NCBI RefSeq assembly: GCF_900109935.1
Contig: NZ_FOBV01000003.1
Coordinates: forward strand, 124,001 to 188,000
Length of the DNA: 64,000 nucleotides
Reading direction: 5' to 3'
DNA from: Chryseobacterium taichungense
GTDB lineage: Bacteria > Bacteroidota > Bacteroidia > Flavobacteriales > Weeksellaceae
The translations under genes were made by a program, and so were the position numbers. Numbering within the stretch: position 1 is the first letter of the stretch; the number at the start of each line of letters is the position of its first letter. Of this stretch, positions 47,530 to 57,270 are shown piece by piece. A model generated the notes under the pieces. It did no database searches. It had not been told where the DNA came from and saw only the letters and a program-made list of their open reading frames with translations.

Positions 47530-48588
47530 TTAATGTTTTAAACGTATCTGTATTTCTTTAAATTCCTTTGTGTGATAATCTAATGATTCTACTTTTATTT
47601 CGGCATTTTGTAGTATTTTTTGGCTTTTATCCAGATGGTATTTAGCCGTAATGGTAGATTCAGGCAATTCGCTTTCACCATACTGCTCCTCGCTTCTTTT
47701 TATATTCCCGAAGATTTCATGCAGACTGCGTTTATCAATAGATTGAGATTCCTGCTTTATGGCAATCAGTTTATCATTGATGTCAATTTCATACACATTT
47801 TCGTGCAGTATTTCATCAAATAAGAAATGAGCTGCATTTTCAGATTTCCCTTCAGCATACCTTTTAAAATAAACCGAAAAATAAAACTGAAGAAAAATTT
47901 CCTTTCTAAGATAAGAGGTCAGAGTATCTCTATCTTCTATAACAGTATTTATTTCGTCAATATATCTTAGAGACAGAGCATCTTCATAAAGATTGTAAAG
48001 GTCCTCTTTTAAGGTTTTCCATTTATTATAAATCTCTTTGTAGTTATGAACATACGACAACAAACCATTTTTATTAATCCCTACCTCTACATAAGAAAAC
48101 ACAGAAGCACATTTCAAGGCCAGATTATATACTTTCAATTCGGGGTTTTCACCATTTAATAAAAGATTTTCTTTTTTGAATTTAAAAATATAATTAGAGT
48201 CATGCTTATCCAGATATTGTAATAAAATTTCAAACTGTACATGATCTGTTCTATTTTCAAAAATATCTCTTATTTCAACGATATAAGTATGATCAATAGA
48301 TTGAAAATCAGGCAATAAATTTCCGTTTTCAATCTGATTGTGATTTTTTATATTATTTTCTTCACTATTTAAATTTCTTTTTTCTAAAATAGTGCGGATA
48401 TCATTTTCATCAGGGATAAAAATTTCCTGTCCGGCAAAAAGAGTATTGCCCAGATGGTTGCTGTCTTTAGGTACATGCTGATAGTGGAAATATTTCAATA
48501 GCTCTATATCCGGAATCTGATACTGTTCAGCAATCTGTTCCAAAGTTTCTCCTTTTTTTGCAATATGGGATTTCAGATAAAGTCTCAT
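47530..48588 (-). CDS. LysM domain protein, likely effector chaperone or adaptor
   Basis: A 352-residue protein. The first approximately 57 residues are a LysM domain (SHIAKKGETLEQIAEQYQIP ... GQEIFIPD) similar to that of the next gene. The remainder (about 100-350) is a charged, partly helical region with no recognised family. The absence of a signal peptide and its place at the head of the cassette suggest a cytosolic loading or adaptor role (inference). It is separated from the DUF4280 gene by 20 bp and probably begins the operon. Confidence 0.65.
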   Translation of the reverse strand: MRLYLKSHIAKKGETLEQIAEQYQIPDIELLKYFHYQHVPKDSNHLGNTLFAGQEIFIPDENDIRTILEKRNLNSEENNIKNHNQIENGNLLPDFQSIDHTYIVEIRDIFENRTDHVQFEILLQYLDKHDSNYIFKFKKENLLLNGENPELKVYNLALKCASVFSYVEVGINKNGLLSYVHNYKEIYNKWKTLKEDLYNLYEDALSLRYIDEINTVIEDRDTLTSYLRKEIFLQFYFSVYFKRYAEGKSENAAHFLFDEILHENVYEIDINDKLIAIKQESQSIDKRSLHEIFGNIKRSEEQYGESELPESTITAKYHLDKSQKILQNAEIKVESLDYHTKEFKEIQIRLKH

Positions 48589-48953
48589 ACTGTAAAAATT
48601 GTTTTGGAAGTCAGCCTTGAAATTAAGGCTGAAAGAATAAAAGTATCCTGAAAAGGGAAGTTTTGTGAAAGTATATTTTTCATGCGTTTGTGTTTATATT
48701 TGCTCAAAAATATAAAAATTAATTTAAATTTTTGCCGCAGACATAAAATCCGGTAAATTCAAGGGTATCAATGTTTTTTTGAATGTAAATAAAAACATAA
48801 CTAAATATTTGCTTACGCATACATTTAAGCAGAGATAAAAAGACGTTTGATTAGGTTTGAATTAGAAAAAATCTTTTAATTCCCAAAAGGGTAGTAATTA
48901 ATACGTCAACCCAGAATTGCAATCCGAAACATCTTGGTCTTTACAGAACGCAG

Positions 48954-49163
48954 GATCGATAACATCTTATATTCCTCCGACATAAAGTTACATTCCTGCA
49001 ATGTAACTTTACTTTTTTATGATCTGGTTTTACTTTCTTGTAATGTGGTTTCACATTCTTGCGATCCGGTTTCACTTTTTTGCCATCTGGTTTCACTTTC
49101 TTGCTTCATTGTTTTACTTTTTTGCCTTATTGTTTTACATTGGCACGATATAAAGTTACATTT
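48954..49163. repeat. 210-bp direct repeat, right copy
   Basis: Same structure as the left copy: hairpin AAAGTTACATT (48984-48994) / AATGTAACTTT (49000-49010), about six 21-bp units, and a final AAAGTTACATT (49152-49162). The two copies frame the whole effector-immunity array. Confidence 0.9.
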
Positions 49164-49301
49164 TAGCAACACGGTAGAACATTCCTGCGTGCTAAAAAGC
49201 AATTCTTCCGGAGATTTTTCATTCCATTGCATTTCATTCAGAATGACACACCAGCCAGCTCAAATTTGCAATCCTCGTTTCCATTAAAAGCTTAAACAAA
49301 A

Positions 49302-49326
49302 AAACCACCGGACATCCGGTGGTTTC
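49302..49326 (-). terminator. Terminator of pnp
   Basis: AAACCACCGGA (49302-49312), loop CA, TCCGGTGGTTT (49315-49325). The A-run to the left provides the U-tract. Confidence 0.8.
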
Positions 49327-49348
49327 ATATCATTGATAAGTACTAATC

Positions 49349-51580
49349 TTATGCTTCAGTTGAAGGATTGTTGTTTTCAGCAGGTTTTTCGCCCTGTGGT
49401 CTTTGTCCTTCAGGTCTGTTTGGTCTTCCCTCTCCTTCCGGTCTTGGTTTACCTTCCGGTTTCGGAGGTCTTGGCAAAAGAACCTTTCTTGAAAGCTTCA
49501 TTTTCTTACGGTCATCATAACCCATAAATTTCACTTCCACTTCATCCCCTTCTTTATATGGAACTTTATCCAGACGCTTCCACTCGATTTCCGAGATGTG
49601 AAGAAGTCCTTCCGTACCTTTTGCAATCGCTACGAATGCTCCGAAATCCATGATCTTCACCACTTTTCCGTTGTACACCTGTCCTACAACCGGTACAAAA
49701 GTGATTTCGTTGATTTTTGCCACTGCTGCATTGATCTTCTCTCTGTCGGTACCTGCAATTTCGATACGTCCGATTTCGCCGATTTCTTCAATGGCAATAA
49801 CTGTATCCGTATCTTTCTGCATCTGCTGAATGATTTTTCCACCAGGCCCGATTACCGCACCGATGAAGTCTTTCGGGATTTCCATTACCACCATTTTCGG
49901 AGCGTGTGGTTTTACATCAGCTCTTGGCTCAGCAATTGTTTCCGTGATTTTATTTAAGATATGTAATCTTCCTTCTTTAGCCTGCATTAAAGCTTTTTCC
50001 ATGATATCCATAGAAAGCCCTTGGATTTTGATATCCATCTGACAAGCAGTGATACCATCGGCAGTTCCCGTTACTTTAAAGTCCATATCTCCAAGGTGAT
50101 CTTCATCTCCCAAGATATCAGAAAGTACGGTAAATTTACCTGATTTTGTATCAGTAATCAATCCCATAGCGATACCGGAAACAGGTTTTGTAATCTGTAC
50201 CCCAGCATCCATTAATGCTAAAGTTCCCGCACAAACCGTTGCCATAGAAGACGAACCATTTGATTCAAGGATATCGGAAACGATTCTGATCGTATATGGA
50301 TTTTCTTCAGGAATTACGGCCTGTAAAGCTCTCTGAGCTAAGTTTCCGTGTCCTACTTCTCTTCTTGAAGTTCCTCTCAAAGGTCTTGCTTCACCCGTAG
50401 AGAACGGAGGGAAGTTATAATGTAAAAAGAATTTTTCGTCATGTTGCGTGATAACGCTGTCGACCATGTTGGCATCTTTTACAGAACCCAACGTTACAGC
50501 CGTTAATGACTGCGTTTCACCTCTTGTAAAGATCGCAGAACCGTGGGCTCCCGGAAGATAATCGATCTCAGACCAGATCGGACGGATTGTTTTCGGATCA
50601 CGGCCGTCAAGACGGATGTTATCTTCTAAGATCATCTGACGCATTGCTTCTTTTTCTACGTCATGATAATATACTTTTGCAAAAGGAGTTACTCTTTCAA
50701 GCTCCTCAGCGTTATCTACATACTGAGCAAGGAACTCATCAAGAACAGCCTTGAATTTTTCTCCTCTTTCTTCTTTTGCAGATGGCGTTTTTGCAACTTC
50801 ATAAACTTTATCATAAGTTTCTTTCCACACTTTTTCACGGATCGCTTCGTCGTGAACTTCATGCAAATATTCTCTTTTCGGGAAAGCTTTACCTACTTTT
50901 TCAGCTAATCTTTCCTGACCTTCGATTTGTTTTTTGATTTCAGCATGTGCGAAGATGATGGCCTCCAGCATTTCCTGCTCAGAAATCTCTTTCATCTCTC
51001 CTTCTACCATTACGATAGAATCTTTGGTAGCACCCACCATGATATCAAGCTCAGAATCTTTTAGCTGCTCATAACTTGGATTAATAGCCAGCTGACCATT
51101 AAATCTTACCACTCTTACTTCAGACATTGGTCCGTTGAAAGGAATATCGGTAATGGCAATTGCTGCAGAAGCGGCCAAACCTGCCAAATCATCAGGAATT
51201 GTCTTCCCGTCATAAGAGATTAATGAAATCATCACCTGAACTTCTGCGTGGAAATCTTCAGGGAAAAGCGGACGCAATACTCTGTCCACCAATCTCATTG
51301 TTAAAATTTCCTGATCGGAAGGCCTAGCTTCTCTACGGAAAAAGTTTCCGGGAATTCTTCCTCCTGCATAAAATTTTTCTCTGTAATCTACCGTTAATGG
51401 TAAAAAATCCACTCCTGGATTTGCTTCCTTATTGGCTACAACCGTTGCCAAAAGCATTGTTCCGCCACATTTTACAACTACGGATCCATCGGCCTGTTTT
51501 GCCAGCTTACCCGTTTCAATAATAATTTCTCTGCCGTCTGCAAGAGTAATCGTTTCTGTAAACGCTTGAGGTATACTCAT
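49349..51580 (-). CDS. pnp: Polyribonucleotide nucleotidyltransferase
   Basis: A 743-residue exoribonuclease that phosphorolyses RNA 3' to 5'. Two RNase PH-like halves (about 5-225 and 305-550) flank a helical domain; [14 protein letters not shown] and [19 protein letters not shown] are typical of the second, catalytic half. A KH domain (about 560-620; [14 protein letters not shown]) and an S1 domain (about 632-700; [15 protein letters not shown]) follow. A Pro/Arg/Glu-rich tail extends the usual approximately 700-residue length. It lies downstream of rpsO, the classical order. Confidence 0.97.
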   Translation of the reverse strand: MSIPQAFTETITLADGREIIIETGKLAKQADGSVVVKCGGTMLLATVVANKEANPGVDFLPLTVDYREKFYAGGRIPGNFFRREARPSDQEILTMRLVDRVLRPLFPEDFHAEVQVMISLISYDGKTIPDDLAGLAASAAIAITDIPFNGPMSEVRVVRFNGQLAINPSYEQLKDSELDIMVGATKDSIVMVEGEMKEISEQEMLEAIIFAHAEIKKQIEGQERLAEKVGKAFPKREYLHEVHDEAIREKVWKETYDKVYEVAKTPSAKEERGEKFKAVLDEFLAQYVDNAEELERVTPFAKVYYHDVEKEAMRQMILEDNIRLDGRDPKTIRPIWSEIDYLPGAHGSAIFTRGETQSLTAVTLGSVKDANMVDSVITQHDEKFFLHYNFPPFSTGEARPLRGTSRREVGHGNLAQRALQAVIPEENPYTIRIVSDILESNGSSSMATVCAGTLALMDAGVQITKPVSGIAMGLITDTKSGKFTVLSDILGDEDHLGDMDFKVTGTADGITACQMDIKIQGLSMDIMEKALMQAKEGRLHILNKITETIAEPRADVKPHAPKMVVMEIPKDFIGAVIGPGGKIIQQMQKDTDTVIAIEEIGEIGRIEIAGTDREKINAAVAKINEITFVPVVGQVYNGKVVKIMDFGAFVAIAKGTEGLLHISEIEWKRLDKVPYKEGDEVEVKFMGYDDRKKMKLSRKVLLPRPPKPEGKPRPEGEGRPNRPEGQRPQGEKPAENNNPSTEA

Positions 51581-51785
51581 AAAAATTGTCTTCTTGTACT
51601 CCGTATTGAGTACGATTAATATTTAAACTCTTTAAATTTTCGATGCAAATTTAATGTAATTATTTGGATATAACACTTTGTCGGCCTAAATCCGTACTAA
51701 AATCAAGGCAAATTTATGTTTTTAGTAACGTAGCTTCTCGTGTATTTTAATGTGGTAATTTTAAAAAAAATAAATCAGATAAATA

Positions 51786-51815
51786 AAAAAGCAACTTCTT
51801 TCGAAGTTGCTTTTA
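51786..51815 (-). terminator. Terminator downstream of rpsO
   Basis: GCAACTTC (51791-51798), loop TTTC, GAAGTTGC (51803-51810), extended by A/T pairs. It lies between rpsO and pnp and could partly separate their expression. Confidence 0.8.
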
Positions 51816-51828
51816 AAAATCTTGTAGA

Positions 51829-52098
51829 TTATTTTCTTAAACCTAGTTCAGCAATAATTGCTCTATATCTTTCGATATCTTTGTTTTTAAGATAATCTAG
51901 TAATCTTTTTCTTTTACCTACCAGTTTTACCAAAGATCTTTCAGTGTTGTAATCTTTGTGATTGCTCTTTAAGTGAGCAGATAAATGGTTGATTCTGAAA
52001 GTGAAAAGAGCTACTTGTCCTTCAGCACTTCCTGTGTCTTGTGCAGATTTTCCATGTTTTGCGAAAATTTCCTGCTTTTTTTCTGTATTTAAGTACAT
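51829..52098 (-). CDS. rpsO: 30S ribosomal protein S15
   Basis: An 89-residue protein from ATG 52098 (MYLNTEKKQEIFAKHG), the normal S15 length; an in-frame start at 52137 would add 13 residues unlike the family. S15 signature elements are clear: GSAEGQVALFTFRINHLSAH and the C-terminal RLLDYLKNKDIERYRAII. It binds 16S rRNA and helps form the subunit bridge. Confidence 0.97.
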   Translation of the reverse strand: MYLNTEKKQEIFAKHGKSAQDTGSAEGQVALFTFRINHLSAHLKSNHKDYNTERSLVKLVGKRKRLLDYLKNKDIERYRAIIAELGLRK

Positions 52099-52249
52099 TC
52101 CAATATTATTTAAATGATTATTATGTAACGGCTGCAAAATTACGATTTATTTTGGATTCTGCAAACATTATTGATTTCGTAAATTGAAATTGATAGAAAA
52201 AAATGTTAAATATTTCTTAAAAAAATTATGCTATCCCATTAAAAGGCAG

Positions 52250-52257
52250 TAATTTTG
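52250..52257 (+). promoter_or_regulatory. -7 promoter box
   Basis: TAATTTTG fits TAnnTTTG and lies 11 nt before the ATG at 52269. Confidence 0.4.
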
Positions 52258-52268
52258 CATAGGAATTA

Positions 52269-52823
52269 ATGATGAGAAAATCTACTACTTTCGCAATATT
52301 CGCTATTCTTGTTTTATCGGGCTTTTCTTTACTTAAAGCGCAGAAGAGTTATGACGCTAAAATAAAAAAAGTGTTGTACTTCAATCCACAGGTTGAGCCT
52401 GATATTGAAGAGATAAAAGAGCCTACCAATACTGCTTTTTTCAGTGCCGTTTCAGATAATTTAAGTGAAAGAAAAAACAAAATGCTGAAAACGGAAACCC
52501 AGATTTCTTTTGACAGTATTGACAAAAAGACAATTGCGGATTATTGTATTAATAATGATGCAGATTTTGCCATTGTGCCTAAAGTAAAATATTTCAAAGT
52601 AGGAATCGGAAAATATGTTTTTTCCAACCAGGTAATAGTAAGCATGAAACTTTTTGATGCTTCAGGAAATCTCATTACAGAAACCGATTATGATACGTAT
52701 AGGAAAAATATGCGGCTTTTGGGATCTACAGTAAATTCAGTGAAGATCGGTACAAACGGTGCGATCAAAGGAATTCTCAAACAATTGCGAAAAATAAAGC
52801 CTTCTGAAGAAAACGGGTTTTAA
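52269..52823 (+). CDS. Exported protein of unknown function
   Basis: A 184-residue protein with a signal peptide (about 1-26; FAILVLSGFSLLKAQ). The mature part has a mixed alpha/beta pattern including ADYCINNDADFAIVPKVKYF and VIVSMKLFDASGNLI. This recalls the nucleotide-free fold of outer-membrane-associated lipoproteins such as CsgG/LpoB-like proteins, but not strongly enough to assign. It is periplasmic or surface-located by signal. Monocistronic, with a terminator-like hairpin downstream. Confidence 0.7.
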   Translation: MMRKSTTFAIFAILVLSGFSLLKAQKSYDAKIKKVLYFNPQVEPDIEEIKEPTNTAFFSAVSDNLSERKNKMLKTETQISFDSIDKKTIADYCINNDADFAIVPKVKYFKVGIGKYVFSNQVIVSMKLFDASGNLITETDYDTYRKNMRLLGSTVNSVKIGTNGAIKGILKQLRKIKPSEENGF

Positions 52824-52999
52824 ATTTATTCTTCAAGTAAATATGTAAGCTTCCGTACAGTAATATTTCTTCATCAAGAATATTATGCACACCATTGATT
52901 TTCATAAATTTATATTCATTCTAAAGTGAATAATTTAAAAAAAATGATTATTTTAGAGATAACAATTCATTCAAACTTATCTCAATTCAAATTCTTCTG

Positions 53000-53030
53000 A
53001 CACTCGCATTCTTGTGAGTGTTTTGTGTTT
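53000..53030 (+). terminator. Probable terminator
   Basis: ACACTC (53000-53005) pairs with GAGTGT (53016-53021) around a 10-nt loop, followed by TTTGTGTTT. The stem is only six pairs. Confidence 0.5.
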
Positions 53031-53091
53031 AAATACATTTTAAGTAATCCTTAAATTTAAATCACCATTACCTTTTTCTAAAAATTTGAAC

Positions 53092-53099
53092 TATTTTTG
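53092..53099 (+). promoter_or_regulatory. -7 promoter box of mgtE
   Basis: TATTTTTG is an exact TAnnTTTG, 20 nt before the TTG start codon; the mRNA leader would be short. Confidence 0.5.
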
Positions 53100-53119
53100 C
53101 ATAACCAAAATTTAACGTT

Positions 53120-54442
53120 TTGAATTCTAAAGACGAACTTATCTTTAATCCTGCCGATATTGCCGAAACTCTGAGCGAACTTCACGCCGATGAGAGGCTT
53201 TTGGCATTCCTGAAAGTTCCGAAAGAATACAAAGCAGAAGTTTTCTCACATCTTGACCCTGATTTCCAGGAAGAAACCATCCGAAGCATCGGAAGCGACG
53301 AAGTATCTGAAATCCTTAACGCGATGACGCCCGACGACAGAACGGCTCTGTTTGAAGATTTTCCGGATGAACTGATTAAATATTCTATTAACCATCTGAA
53401 TCCTCAGGAAAGGAGGATTGCATTGAAGTTATTAGGCTACGATTCTGATTCTATTGCACGTCTGATGACGCCTTATTACATCCAGATCCGGAAAGAATGG
53501 ACGATCAAAAGATGTCTTCAGCAAATCAAAAAAGTCGGCAGCAAGGTAGAAACCATGAATTACCTGTATGTTGTTGATGAAAGAAACCGATTAATCGACG
53601 ACATTGCTCTTGGAAGCCTTCTGCTTGCGGAAGAAGATACGTTGGTTTCAGAAATTACTGATAATCATTTCGTTGCTATTACAACCACCACTTCAAAGGA
53701 AGACGCTGTTCAATATTTCGAAAAATATGACAGGGCCGCACTTCCAATTGTTACAGAATCAGGTGTGTTGGTAGGAATTGTAACGATTGATGACATTCTG
53801 GATCAAATTGAGCAACAAAACACTGAAGACATCCAAAAATTCGGGGGTCTTGAAGCATTGGACGTTCCGTATACCCAAACTTCGCTAATTGAAATGGTGA
53901 AAAAGAGAGGTATGTGGCTGATCATCCTTTTTTTCTCTGAAATGCTAACTGCTTCTGCGATGGGATATTTTGAAGATGAAATTCAAAAAGCGGTGGTTTT
54001 AGCGCTGTTTGTTCCTTTAATCATATCCAGTGGCGGAAATTCAGGTTCGCAGGCTGCTACATTGATTATCAGGGCGATGGCACTCCAGGAGATCGGACTG
54101 AAAGACTGGTGGTACGTTATGCGAAAAGAGATATTCACCGGATTATTTCTTGGCGGAATTTTGGGAATTATTGGTTTCTTAAGAATTATGATCTGGCATC
54201 AGGCAGGTTTCTTTAATTACGGAATATACTGGCCGTTCGTCGGCCTAAGTGTTGGTGTTTCTTTAGTGATGATTGTTCTTTGGGGAACTCTTTCTGGTTC
54301 TATGGTTCCGTTTATTTTAAAGAAATTAAAACTTGACCCTGCAACTTCTTCTGCTCCTTTCGTAGCAACATTGGTCGATGTCACAGGACTTATCATTTAT
54401 TTTTCTGTGGCTGGGCTTTTCTTAACCGGTAAACTTTTGTAA
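53120..54442 (+). CDS. mgtE: Magnesium transporter MgtE
   Basis: A 440-residue Mg2+ channel/transporter with all the usual parts: N-terminal superhelical domain (about 1-125; [13 protein letters not shown]), two CBS domains (about 130-250) that sense cytosolic Mg2+, a connecting helix, and five transmembrane helices (about 265-440) with [20 protein letters not shown] as the conserved pore segment. The start codon is TTG; no ATG is available close by and the family N-terminus fits. The downstream BtuF-like gene follows after 26 bp. Confidence 0.93.
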
Positions 54443-54468
54443 TTTTAGGCAACTTCTAAAATATCAGA

Positions 54469-55200
54469 ATGAAAGTTGTTTCTCTTGTCCCCTCAATTAC
54501 TGAGGCTTTATTTGATTTAGGTTTAACGGAAAATCATGTGGTGGGAAGAACAAAATTCTGTATCCATCCTGCAGAAAAGGTGAAAAACGTAACGGTTATT
54601 GGCGGAACGAAAAATATTAATATTGATAAAATAAAAGCTTTACAACCCGATCTTATTTTGGCAAACAAAGAAGAAAATGTCAAAGAACAGGTTAAAGCTT
54701 TAATGACTGATTTTAAAGTAATTGTTACCAATGTTGAGACTATTGAAGATAATTATTATCTGCTTAAAAATCTAGGTCAAATTTTCAATAAACAAGATAA
54801 AGCGCAAATGTTCAATCTTAAAATTTATGATGTTTTACAACAAACCAAAATTAATAAGAAGATAAAAGCAGCTTACCTCATCTGGAAAAATCCTTATATG
54901 ACCATAGGATCTGATACTTTCATCCATAGAATACTGGAAGAAATAGATTTTGAAAATATTTTCAAAGATAAAAAACGTTATCCGGTAATTGAAATTGCAG
55001 ATCTTGCTCATGCAGAAGTTATCATGCTTTCTTCTGAGCCTTTTCCTTTTAAAGAAAAGCATATTGAAGAGCTAAAAGCTTATTATCCCGATAAAAAAAT
55101 CATCATTGTAGACGGAGAAGCTTTTTCATGGTATGGAACACACATTGCGAAATGCGGGAATTATTTTAAAAATCTGGTTTCTGAAGTAGAGTTAATTTAA
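54469..55200 (+). CDS. BtuF-like cobalamin/iron-chelate-binding family protein without signal peptide
   Basis: A 243-residue protein of the periplasmic-binding fold (VVSLVPSITEALFDLGL at 3-19, VVGRTKFCIHP, GGTKNINIDKIKALQPDLIL). It lacks any signal peptide or lipobox, so it would stay in the cytoplasm unless exported in another way. ABC-type BtuF proteins bind vitamin B12 in the periplasm. Here the ligand and role are uncertain. It probably shares a transcript with mgtE. Confidence 0.78.
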   Translation: MKVVSLVPSITEALFDLGLTENHVVGRTKFCIHPAEKVKNVTVIGGTKNINIDKIKALQPDLILANKEENVKEQVKALMTDFKVIVTNVETIEDNYYLLKNLGQIFNKQDKAQMFNLKIYDVLQQTKINKKIKAAYLIWKNPYMTIGSDTFIHRILEEIDFENIFKDKKRYPVIEIADLAHAEVIMLSSEPFPFKEKHIEELKAYYPDKKIIIVDGEAFSWYGTHIAKCGNYFKNLVSEVELI

Positions 55201-55279
55201 TTTATGTTTTTCTCACAGATTCGAACAGAATTGTATTGAAACAAATAGGCTTTTTAAAATTAAATTCTTTGAAACAAAA

Positions 55280-55304
55280 GACTCCGGCCCTTCGGGCCGG
55301 AGTC
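55280..55304. terminator. Bidirectional terminator
   Basis: GACTCCGGCC (55280-55289), loop CTTCG, GGCCGGAGTC (55295-55304): a strong GC-rich stem between convergent genes. Confidence 0.8.
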
Positions 55305-55327
55305 ACTATTTTAACAGATATATTCCA

Positions 55328-55777
55328 CTATAAAATTTTGGAGACTTCGTTGCAAAGCCATTCCAGCAATTCACGGTCTTCATCCGTAAAAGGATTGATC
55401 GTGTGAGAATCGATATCAATTTGTCCTATATTCTTTCCGTCTTTAAAGATAGGAACAACAATTTCTGCTTTTGTATCAATGGAGCAGCTCAGATAGTTGC
55501 TTTCTTCATGTACATCGGGAACTACAAATGTTTCGTTAGAAACGGCAACCTGCCCGCAAATTCCTTTTCCATAAGGAATAATCGTATGATCTGTAGGAGC
55601 TCCAACATAAGGCCCCAATTTCAGTTCTTCTTTATCTCCATTTTTGAAGTAAAAACCAGTCCAATTGAAATATGATATTTCCTGATCTAAAAGATGGCAA
55701 ACCTTTTCAAGTTTCTCTTCCGTATTATGTTTTGGACTTTCTAATATTGATGAAAGTCTTTTTTTTAATTCTGACAT
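55328..55777 (-). CDS. Free methionine-(R)-sulfoxide reductase (GAF domain)
   Basis: A 149-residue single GAF-domain protein that fits fRMsr (MsrC), which reduces free Met-R-sulfoxide. The pattern GKGICGQVAV (Cys of the GxCG motif), PDVHEESNYLSCSID (second conserved Cys) and SEIVVPI-like AEIVVPIFKDG / IGQIDIDSH follows the E. coli enzyme closely, with both key cysteines present. It is adjacent to an uncharacterised gene on the same strand. Confidence 0.82.
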   Translation of the reverse strand: MSELKKRLSSILESPKHNTEEKLEKVCHLLDQEISYFNWTGFYFKNGDKEELKLGPYVGAPTDHTIIPYGKGICGQVAVSNETFVVPDVHEESNYLSCSIDTKAEIVVPIFKDGKNIGQIDIDSHTINPFTDEDRELLEWLCNEVSKIL

Positions 55778-55789
55778 TTTATATTGTTT

Positions 55790-57217
55790 TTAAGAGAATT
55801 GTTTTAACGAAAGTTCTTCTTTATAGCCGAACATTCCGCGTTCTTTAATCATTTCCGCGACGCCTTCAGGAAGCTGGGTTTCCCAGCCTTTGATGTTGCA
55901 TCCGATCTTTTTCAAAATATCTCTTGAATAAATTTCCAGGAACTCCGGATTGTAGTTGGTAATGTCTACGATACGTTCGTTGTGCTTGAAATATTTATAC
56001 AATTCTTTCAGGTTTTCTTCTACTTTTAATGTATCGGAATTCAGCAATTCATGCGTTTCAGGATCCTTGTAAGGATAAAGATACACTCTCAGTCCGTTTC
56101 TGAAAAACTTACCGAAAGCCTCCAGGATTCCCCCTGATAGATTCTTATAATATTTCTCGTCGAATACCATCAACAGGTTATTTACACCCATCGCCACCCC
56201 GATATTTCCACTGGTGTACGAAGCAAAGTAATCAATCAAACGGTAATATTCCGAATAATTGGAAATGATAACCGTATATCCTAGTTTGCCCAATACATCG
56301 ACTCTATCCAGGAAATCCCTTTCATCAATATCACCGTCTGCACGAAGGTTTGAAATGGTGATCTCGATCAGAACTTCGGTTTCGTCAGGTGTACATAGGG
56401 CGTCTTTAAGAAACATGTCGAGACCATTTTTCAACATATCAATATTTACCTTCGTTACAGGCCTGAAACTTCCCCTAACAGCAAAAATATTTTTCTTGTA
56501 TAAAATATCAGCAGGCAGCATATTGTTCCCTTCCGAATTGAAGATGACGGCATCCGTCATTCCATGTTTTACCAGCTGTAAGGACATCAGTCTGTTGTCA
56601 ACATATTCAAAGGCAGGACCGCTGAAATCGATCATGTCGATCTCCAGATTATCCTTCGCTACTTCGTCGTAAAGAGATTCTACTAGATTTCTCGGGTTAT
56701 CATAATAATGAAAGGCCCCGAAAATAAGATTTACACCAAGATTCCCTAAAGTTTCCTGCTGTAACGTGGCATCATTTTCTTTAAATTTTACATGAATAAC
56801 AATTTCATTGTAATCTTCATTCTCCTTCACCTGAAAACGGATTCCTACCCAACCGTGACCTTTAACTGTTTTATCAAAATTAATGGTTGTAACGGTATTT
56901 GCATAAGAAAAAAACTTTCTGTTCGGGTTGTTTTCTCTGGAAATTCGCTCTTCGATTAAAGCTACTTCATAGCGAAGCATTTTTCGAAGTCTGTTTTGGG
57001 TAACGTATCTGTTTTTTACCTCTTTTCCATAGATCGCATCACTAAAATCTTTGTCGTAAGCCGACATTGCCTTAGCGATTGTACCGGAAGCTCCCCCTGC
57101 TCTAAAAAAGTGTCGAACAGTCTCCTGCCCTGCTCCAATTTCCGCGAAAGTACCATAAATAGTAGGATCTAGATTAATTGTTAATGCTTTTTGTTTAGGA
57201 GTTAGTTTCTGATACAT
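55790..57217 (-). CDS. Conserved protein of unknown function (475 residues)
   Basis: A cytosolic 475-residue protein, no signal peptide or membrane span. It is markedly conserved-looking, with stretches such as IGAGQETVRHFFRAGGASGT (27-46) and DITNYNPEFLEIYSRDILKK (near 430). The remainder alternates alpha and beta. I recall homologues in many Bacteroidota carrying conflicting names, including a nicotinate-nucleotide adenylyltransferase label, but I see no (H/T)xGH nucleotidyltransferase motif and do not adopt it. It starts 53 bp from the divergent MBL-fold gene. Confidence 0.75.
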   Translation of the reverse strand: MYQKLTPKQKALTINLDPTIYGTFAEIGAGQETVRHFFRAGGASGTIAKAMSAYDKDFSDAIYGKEVKNRYVTQNRLRKMLRYEVALIEERISRENNPNRKFFSYANTVTTINFDKTVKGHGWVGIRFQVKENEDYNEIVIHVKFKENDATLQQETLGNLGVNLIFGAFHYYDNPRNLVESLYDEVAKDNLEIDMIDFSGPAFEYVDNRLMSLQLVKHGMTDAVIFNSEGNNMLPADILYKKNIFAVRGSFRPVTKVNIDMLKNGLDMFLKDALCTPDETEVLIEITISNLRADGDIDERDFLDRVDVLGKLGYTVIISNYSEYYRLIDYFASYTSGNIGVAMGVNNLLMVFDEKYYKNLSGGILEAFGKFFRNGLRVYLYPYKDPETHELLNSDTLKVEENLKELYKYFKHNERIVDITNYNPEFLEIYSRDILKKIGCNIKGWETQLPEGVAEMIKERGMFGYKEELSLKQFS

Positions 57218-57270
57218 TAGGACATTAAATTTTTCGTAAATTTACCAAAATTAAAACAACCTCAAAAGAA

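Larger units (their letters stand above)
48589..49348. other. Intergenic region with repeat element and pnp terminator
   Basis: 760 bp without a credible gene. 48589-48953 is AT-rich leader/promoter DNA for the LysM operon (a TATTTTTG box on the minus strand at 48705-48712). 48954-49163 is the right 210-bp repeat. 49164-49300 is unexplained sequence with a minus-strand reading frame continuing the seven-residue repeat, and may be the tail of a lost gene. Confidence 0.55.

Noticed and set aside
52099..52137. Longer start for rpsO
   Set aside because: S15 is 89 residues and begins at MYLNTEKK-like sequence; the extension is not family-like.
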